From: BOG-1155 sp050012495
Lineage (GTDB): Bacteria; Desulfobacterota; Syntrophorhabdia; Syntrophorhabdales; WCHB1-27
Direction of reading: 5' to 3'
DNA: 64,000 nt
Assembly: GCA_050012495.1 (NCBI GenBank)
Contig: JBEKHB010000002.1
Location: forward strand, 62,001 to 126,000
Both the position numbers and the translations under genes were made by a program. Positions 59,978 to 64,000 of this stretch are shown here, piece after piece. The notes under the pieces are model-generated. The model saw nothing but the letters and a program-made list of their open reading frames with translations. It had not been told where the DNA came from and did no database searches. How positions within the stretch are numbered: the first letter of the stretch is position 1; every line of letters begins with the position of its first letter.

Positions 59978-62446
59978 CTACGCCTTGAACCAGTTCGTCG
60001 TCTCGCTCAGCTCGAAGGCTATCTTCGACAGTTCTTCGGATGTGCCCCTCATATCCGCGGAAGAGCCCCGGAGCTGGCGCGTCACCGTCGCGATGTTCTC
60101 CATGTTCTTTGTGACTTCGTTTGCGGTAGACGACTGCTCCTCCATGGCGACGGCAATGCGGTCGACCATGTCGGCGACCTTTTCCACGTAGGAGACCACG
60201 CCGTCCATGGCGGACAGGGTCTCGGCGGTCTGCCCCGACACCTTGCCCACGGAGTGCTTCTGCGCCTGCATGGAGGCGACCGACCTTTTGATCTCCTTCT
60301 GCATCCTTTCGATCATGCCGGCTATCTCGTTGGCTGCCACTACGGTCTTCTCCGCAAGCTCCCTCACGTTGTCGGCGACAACCGCAAAGCCCCTGCCCTG
60401 CTCACCCGCGCGGGCTGCCTCGATTGCGGCGTTCAGGGCAAGCAGGTTCGTCTGGTCCGCGATCTCCTTGATCAGATCGACTATGCTCTGGACCTCTTCC
60501 GAGTTTTTGCCGAGGGACTCCACCTCTTTGGCGGACTCGTTGACCGTCTCGACGAACCGGCTGAGCTCCCTGCCGCTTGAGTGGACTACGCCTTTGCCGT
60601 CAAGGGCGATCTTCTTCATCGACTTTGCAGCTTCCGAGGTCTTAAGCGCGTTTTTGGCCACCTCATCCGTGGTCTGGGACATCTCCACCATGGCGCCTGC
60701 CGCCTGCTCCACTTGAGCCGCCTGCTCGCCTGAGCCCTGGTCCAGGGACCGGGCGGTGGCGGAGAGCTCGTCAGAGCTCGACGCAAGGCCGGAAGCGGCA
60801 AGCCGTATCTTCCCCACGATCTCTTTCAGGTTCTGCACCATCTTCGCCACAGACGCCTCCACCCTGCCGATCTCGTCATTGGCGCTCGCACATACTTCGT
60901 GGGTAAGGTTGCCGGATGCGATCTCGTCGGTCACCGAGATGAGCCGGGACAGGGGCTTCGAGATGGAGCGGTAGATCCATGCGCCGAAGCCTATGCCAAA
61001 GACTACGGCAATCACGCCAATGATGATGACGAGCATCGTGCTGTCCCTCACCATGCTGTTAACCTCGACGATCGACTGCTCCTGAGCGCCTCTGGCCGTG
61101 GCCATGGTCTTCTTGGCGGCTTCCGCCTGTCGCAGGACAATGGACCGCAATCCCTCCATGGCGTCCCGGGCCTTTTCCTTCATGGCGAGCTGGTTGCGGA
61201 CTTTCGCGACAATGCCGTCGCCGGCAAAGAGCAGGCCCTTCATGGAGCCTGTGCCCGAAAGTGCGTTCGAGAGCATCTTCCTCTCTTCTTTTGCGCCCAG
61301 GTCCGCGAGCGATGCGTCGAGCGACTTCGAGACCTTGTCGATCTTCACGAACGCATCGGTGAGGGCGGCGGCTATCTCGTCTACCTCCTTGGCGCTCCCT
61401 ACCGTAAAGAGCCGGGTGGCGAGCCCCTCTGTCGACAGGCCCAGGGAGGTCAGCTCGGACGCGCCGTAGAGGACGGACGTGGCCTTGCCCACCTGGGTGA
61501 AGATCGTGCCCTGCTCGCCCGATTCGGCGGCAGACTCGTCGCCGACGCTTTTGCCCTCGTTATCTATGAGCACCAGGGCCATCTTTATTACGGTGAGCAT
61601 ATTCGTCTTGAGGTCATCATACTGCTTCCGCACCTCCGGTGCGGCCTTCGCAACAAGAGATGTCCTTAAAGCCACGAGCTGCTCGCCGGTGTCGCCAAGG
61701 CCCTTCATGCTTTGGGCGAATTGGCCGTGCTGATCCTCCGCACTCTTGAATATGATCGGTCCGTAGGAATCGGCCGTGAGCACGGCCCCTTTCGCCTTGA
61801 GCCCCATCACTTCCAGCGTCTGCTTGTCCGTCACGGTATCGAGCTCGTGGCACCATACCTGGAGGTCCTTCAACTGCATCGTCATGTCCTGAATTATCCG
61901 CAAACGCTCGGCGATGCTGTTTGTCGCAGCCAGAGATTTCCCATAGGCCGCGGAGCGGGCCGACTGAAGGGACCTCACTTTCTGATCGAGTCCTTTGAGC
62001 CTCTGGGAGACGTCCTTCAGCTTCTCCCGGACCTGGTTGTTGGCGCCGACCGCCTCTGCCTCTATCTTCAGCCTCTGCCCGGTGACGGTGAAAAGCTGCT
62101 GCGCCTCTCCGCTCAATTCACGGTAGGCTTCCATTTTCTTGTCGGAGAGGGCCTCGACCGCACTTTGCGCCTTCTTCACCTGGTCGAGGCTTGCTTCTGC
62201 CTCCTGCCGGTACGTCTGGAGCTCCGCCGGGTTCACTGCCCAGCCCACCTTTACCAGGTCGGCGGTGGCCGCGTGGATGGCCCGCTGCAGCTCCATGCTC
62301 CTCGTCTGGAAGGGCGTGCTCTTTTCCGTAAGGTCGTAGAGCTTGCTCTTGACGAACCCCATGCCGATCACGCTTGCAAGCACCACCGCGACTATCACGC
62401 CGAGCACGGTCACTACGTTTAATGTCAGCTTGGATTTGATGGTCAT
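59978..62446 (-). CDS. Methyl-accepting chemotaxis protein
   Basis: An 822-residue receptor that signals to CheA. Membrane helix 1 is at about 11-32 (VTVLGVIVAVVLASVIGMGF). A very long helical sensory region (33-470) follows with no Cache or PAS motif in view, then membrane helix 2 (TMLVIIIGVIAVVFGIGFGAWIY), a HAMP domain (SISKPLSRLISVTDEIASGNL) and the signalling domain with hairpin tip IADQTNLLALNAAIEAARAGEQGRGFAVVA (split at the E-Q-G-R-G core), where E-A-A-R-A-G-E is the CheA/CheW contact. The C-terminus SETTNWFKA has no NWETF pentapeptide. AAGGAG lies upstream. The ligand is unknown. Confidence 0.95.
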   Translation of the reverse strand: MTIKSKLTLNVVTVLGVIVAVVLASVIGMGFVKSKLYDLTEKSTPFQTRSMELQRAIHAATADLVKVGWAVNPAELQTYRQEAEASLDQVKKAQSAVEALSDKKMEAYRELSGEAQQLFTVTGQRLKIEAEAVGANNQVREKLKDVSQRLKGLDQKVRSLQSARSAAYGKSLAATNSIAERLRIIQDMTMQLKDLQVWCHELDTVTDKQTLEVMGLKAKGAVLTADSYGPIIFKSAEDQHGQFAQSMKGLGDTGEQLVALRTSLVAKAAPEVRKQYDDLKTNMLTVIKMALVLIDNEGKSVGDESAAESGEQGTIFTQVGKATSVLYGASELTSLGLSTEGLATRLFTVGSAKEVDEIAAALTDAFVKIDKVSKSLDASLADLGAKEERKMLSNALSGTGSMKGLLFAGDGIVAKVRNQLAMKEKARDAMEGLRSIVLRQAEAAKKTMATARGAQEQSIVEVNSMVRDSTMLVIIIGVIAVVFGIGFGAWIYRSISKPLSRLISVTDEIASGNLTHEVCASANDEIGRVEASVAKMVQNLKEIVGKIRLAASGLASSSDELSATARSLDQGSGEQAAQVEQAAGAMVEMSQTTDEVAKNALKTSEAAKSMKKIALDGKGVVHSSGRELSRFVETVNESAKEVESLGKNSEEVQSIVDLIKEIADQTNLLALNAAIEAARAGEQGRGFAVVADNVRELAEKTVVAANEIAGMIERMQKEIKRSVASMQAQKHSVGKVSGQTAETLSAMDGVVSYVEKVADMVDRIAVAMEEQSSTANEVTKNMENIATVTRQLRGSSADMRGTSEELSKIAFELSETTNWFKA

Positions 62447-62816
62447 CCTTCGACTCCTTCAAAAAAGCTTCGCGCACCTTGAACGACACGGGGTCGCTTT
62501 CCGGGGAGCGTGCCATCCCTGTATGGCTTCATTATCGGCATACAGTCGTAATCACTTAAATGGCCGCCGCCCGGAGAAACTTTGTTTTTCAAAAACAGGC
62601 GCTATCCGTAGGGCTTTTCGAAAAACTGATAGAAGCAGGCTATGGTAAATCCGAAGATGACGTGAAATGAACGACCCCGCCGCAAGCCTTCGGGGAATAT
62701 ACCCGAAGGGATTCACAAGGCCGGCGACAAAGGCCCACTTACCCAATTTTACCGGCATGCCCCGGTGATTTCCCGGTCAGCTTTCTTCCTGGGGTCGAGC
62801 GGTTGAAGGAAGAAAA
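62447..62816. other. Leader region of the chemotaxis receptor; no gene seen
   Basis: Holds no recognised gene. A 68-codon minus-strand frame (62552-62758) is unlike any family I know. A stem CTTCGGG...CCCGAAGG (about 62687-62709) is present. No known riboswitch could be matched by eye. Confidence 0.35.
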
Positions 62817-62893
62817 TGGAGATGGCGGGATTCGAACCCGCGCTCCATACGAGGGTAAGTCGTGTAGTATCAGCCACTTACCTACGCATACCC
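62817..62893 (-). other. tRNA or tmRNA 3'-end-like sequence (probable attachment site)
   Basis: On the minus strand the sequence ends GCGGGTTCGAATCCCGC, CATCTCC, A: a perfect 5-bp T-stem with the TTCGAAT loop, a 7-base acceptor strand and a discriminator. Upstream, CACGA-CTTACCC-TCGTA could be a poor anticodon arm, and GGTAAG/CTTACC a stem, but no 5' acceptor strand GGAGATG is present (GGGGGGT instead). It is thus most likely a 3' fragment left by an element integrated into a tRNA or tmRNA gene, with the intact gene beyond the right edge. Confidence 0.55.
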
Positions 62894-63018
62894 CCCTTAA
62901 AAACTGTCACCAGACTGTCACTGGCTCGCCTCTCAAGGTGTGTAAAGGGAAGCGGCTTAAGTTCGCACCGGTGGTCGTGTTCTTCCGTCTATAGAAGCGT
63001 AATAGAAGCGAGAGAGTT

Positions 63019-63055
63019 AAGACGCCCGAGGTCTACGGACTGGAGGCGTCTTTTG
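63019..63055 (+). terminator. Terminator-like hairpin before rep
   Basis: AAGACGCC (63019-63026) and GGCGTCTT (63045-63052) pair exactly around 18 bases and run into TTTTG. It lies 100 bases before the rep start. Confidence 0.5.
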
Positions 63056-63094
63056 CGTTTGGGAGATATGCAGTGAAATAGGGAGAGAAAAAAT

Positions 63095-63130
63095 GCCACC
63101 CGGCGAGTCTTGGCGGGCCTTCCGGGTGGC
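63095..63130. repeat. 9-bp hairpin just upstream of rep (possible single-strand origin or terminator)
   Basis: GCCACCCGG (63095-63103) and CCGGGTGGC (63122-63130) around 18 bases, with A runs on both sides, so on the minus strand a T run precedes and follows. It ends 19 bases before the rep start. Rolling-circle replicons often have the nick site in such a hairpin; a minus-strand terminator is the alternative. Confidence 0.45.
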
Positions 63131-63149
63131 AAAAAACAGGTGAGGTGTT

Positions 63150-63962
63150 ATGGTCCTCAAGCCACAGTATAGCAACCCGGTTTCTAATGTTCAAGTGATC
63201 CAGTACAAAATCGACCTGGTCGTGAAGTTCCTTGACCGGCTGGTGCCGGGCAAGCCTGGGGGCGGTCTGCGTGGCGAGATCACCAGTTGGTCAAGGGCAA
63301 GCATAAGGAGGTTCATGCTCATGGTCAAGAATTCCAGTTGTGAGTGGGTCGGGCTTATCACACTCACCTATCCGCGCGAGTACAGCGCCGATGGAAAGGC
63401 CGTGAAAAAGCAGTTGAACAGCTTTTTGCAATACTTGAGGCGGCTTCATTGCTCGTACTCCTGGGTTCTTGAGTTCCAGAAAAGGGGCGCTCCTCACTTC
63501 CATATTCTCGTCTCGGGCTTCGTCCCGAAAGATGAGGTTGCTACGCGCTGGTTCAACATCGTCGGGTCGGGCGATCTAAAGCACCTGTGCGCGGGGACAA
63601 GGGTCGAGGGGATAGACGGTGACAAGAACAGGCTGCTTCGTTACCTGTTCTCGTATCTGAAGAAGGCGGATCAAAAGAAAGTACCCGACGAATACAAGGA
63701 CGTTGGCCGCTGGTGGGGATCGACACGGAGCATCCTGCGGGAAGTCGGAAAGATCGTCCTTAAATGCAAAGAATTCGAGGTCCGCAAGGTGCTGCGGATC
63801 GTTCGGAAGTACTACGAACGGAAGATCAAGAGTTGGGGCTTTACCTGGAAATGGGCAAGGCAGAGGGGTTTCATCGGCTGGGACTGCTCGGCCGTGTGGG
63901 ATAGGCTCCTTTCGGAGCAAAATCAAATCTTTAAGGGGGTGCGTCAATGTTATCAGTCTTAG
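63150..63962 (+). CDS. Rolling-circle replication initiator (HUH Rep), filamentous phage/plasmid type
   Basis: Nicks one DNA strand to start rolling-circle replication; 270 residues. Motif 1 is WVGLITLTYP (about 67-75) and the metal-binding HUH motif is GAPHFHILVSG (116-118 His-Phe-His). The catalytic Tyr is probably in LLRYLFSYLKKADQK (about 160-175). The C-terminus is basic and Trp-rich (WGFTWKWARQRGFIGWD). This layout occurs in Rep proteins of inovirus prophages and small plasmids. AGGTGAGG precedes the ATG. The next gene starts within its last codons. Confidence 0.85.
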   Translation: MVLKPQYSNPVSNVQVIQYKIDLVVKFLDRLVPGKPGGGLRGEITSWSRASIRRFMLMVKNSSCEWVGLITLTYPREYSADGKAVKKQLNSFLQYLRRLHCSYSWVLEFQKRGAPHFHILVSGFVPKDEVATRWFNIVGSGDLKHLCAGTRVEGIDGDKNRLLRYLFSYLKKADQKKVPDEYKDVGRWWGSTRSILREVGKIVLKCKEFEVRKVLRIVRKYYERKIKSWGFTWKWARQRGFIGWDCSAVWDRLLSEQNQIFKGVRQCYQS

Positions 63963-64000
63963 AAGGAACGGTTACGTATGTCGAGGAAAAGAGCATCAAG
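63947..64000 (+). CDS. Start of a further gene of the integrated element (partial)
   Basis: ATG 63947 with AAGGGGG 7 bases upstream opens MLSVLEGTVTYVEEKSIK and runs off the right edge. It overlaps rep by 16 bases. In filamentous phages the gene after the replication initiator is often a small single-strand DNA-binding protein, but 18 residues are too few to tell. Confidence 0.6.
   Translation, partial: MLSVLEGTVTYVEEKSIK

Noticed and set aside
62817..62896. A complete class II or valine tRNA on the minus strand
   Set aside because: T-arm and 3' acceptor strand are good, but the 5' acceptor strand does not pair and the D-arm is missing.
1..64000. CRISPR arrays, rRNA genes, insertion sequences with transposase genes
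   Set aside because: None seen: no regularly spaced repeats, no rRNA-like stretches and no transposase motifs in any frame read.

Overview
The window reads as a chromosomal piece of an anaerobic, Gram-negative bacterium, most likely a deltaproteobacterium-like (Desulfobacterota) lineage. The signs are a thrS-infC-rpmI-rplT-pheS-pheT-ihfA-merR block, a fused FeoA-FeoB ferrous iron transporter, O-acetylhomoserine sulfhydrylation of the Geobacter type, a full hopanoid cluster, a stand-alone molybdopterin oxidoreductase and an ADP-forming acyl-CoA synthetase. The taxonomic placement is inference; there is no rRNA here to test it.

Layout. 1-3.5 kb (minus): an NHLP-type peptidase/ABC exporter (cut by the window edge), its HlyD adaptor and a cyclic-nucleotide-binding protein. 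3.7-6.3 kb (plus): an outer-membrane factor and a periplasmic adaptor with no inner-membrane pump. 6.6-8.1 kb: a frameshifted small gene, a small unknown protein and a Nudix hydrolase. 8.2-13.1 kb: cysK, an Rrf2 regulator, metY, metX and metW, a sulfur assimilation and methionine block. 13.2-19.0 kb (minus): feoAB, a DUF89 protein and a molybdopterin enzyme. 19.0-27.1 kb (plus): the translation operon, ending in a MerR regulator and a lipoprotein. 27.1-28.1 kb: no intact gene, but a methyltransferase remnant. 28.1-31.4 kb: acyl-CoA synthetase and a quinone-oxidoreductase-like dehydrogenase. 32.2-35.6 kb (minus): a FIST sensor kinase and an ANTAR response regulator. 36.1-40.8 kb (plus): a complete five-gene branched-chain-type ABC importer. 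41.2-43.5 kb (minus): aldehyde dehydrogenase and short-chain dehydrogenase. 43.8-49 kb: an M50 protease, holA, tRNA-Pro, YjbQ, a MEMO protein and a PfkB kinase. 49.1-59.3 kb: hopanoid genes hpnJ, hpnK, shc, hpnA, a DUF116 gene, hpnH, a CruF-like carotenoid-type membrane protein, hpnG and hpnI. 59.7-62.4 kb: an orphan Phd-type antitoxin and a chemotaxis receptor. 62.8-64 kb: a tRNA/tmRNA 3'-end-like sequence followed by a rolling-circle Rep gene, apparently the left edge of an integrated element.

Most notable structure. A 276-bp segment (promoter, attenuator-like hairpin and first 32 codons of the dehydrogenase gene) occurs twice in inverted orientation, at 35.7 and 43.4 kb, and brackets the importer and both dehydrogenases. 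One copy lies directly upstream of, and divergent from, the genes for a FIST kinase and an ANTAR protein, a class of regulator that acts on terminator hairpins. This suggests a local ligand-sensing antitermination circuit for uptake and oxidation of an alcohol or aldehyde, perhaps aromatic. Other points are a family of short inverted-repeat elements with TGTGAAAAAA ends (9.3, 15.7, 47.8 and 51.1 kb), a palindromic in-frame insertion in pheT, an ATA start for infC, and a short Arg/Pro-rich upstream ORF coupled to the importer operon.
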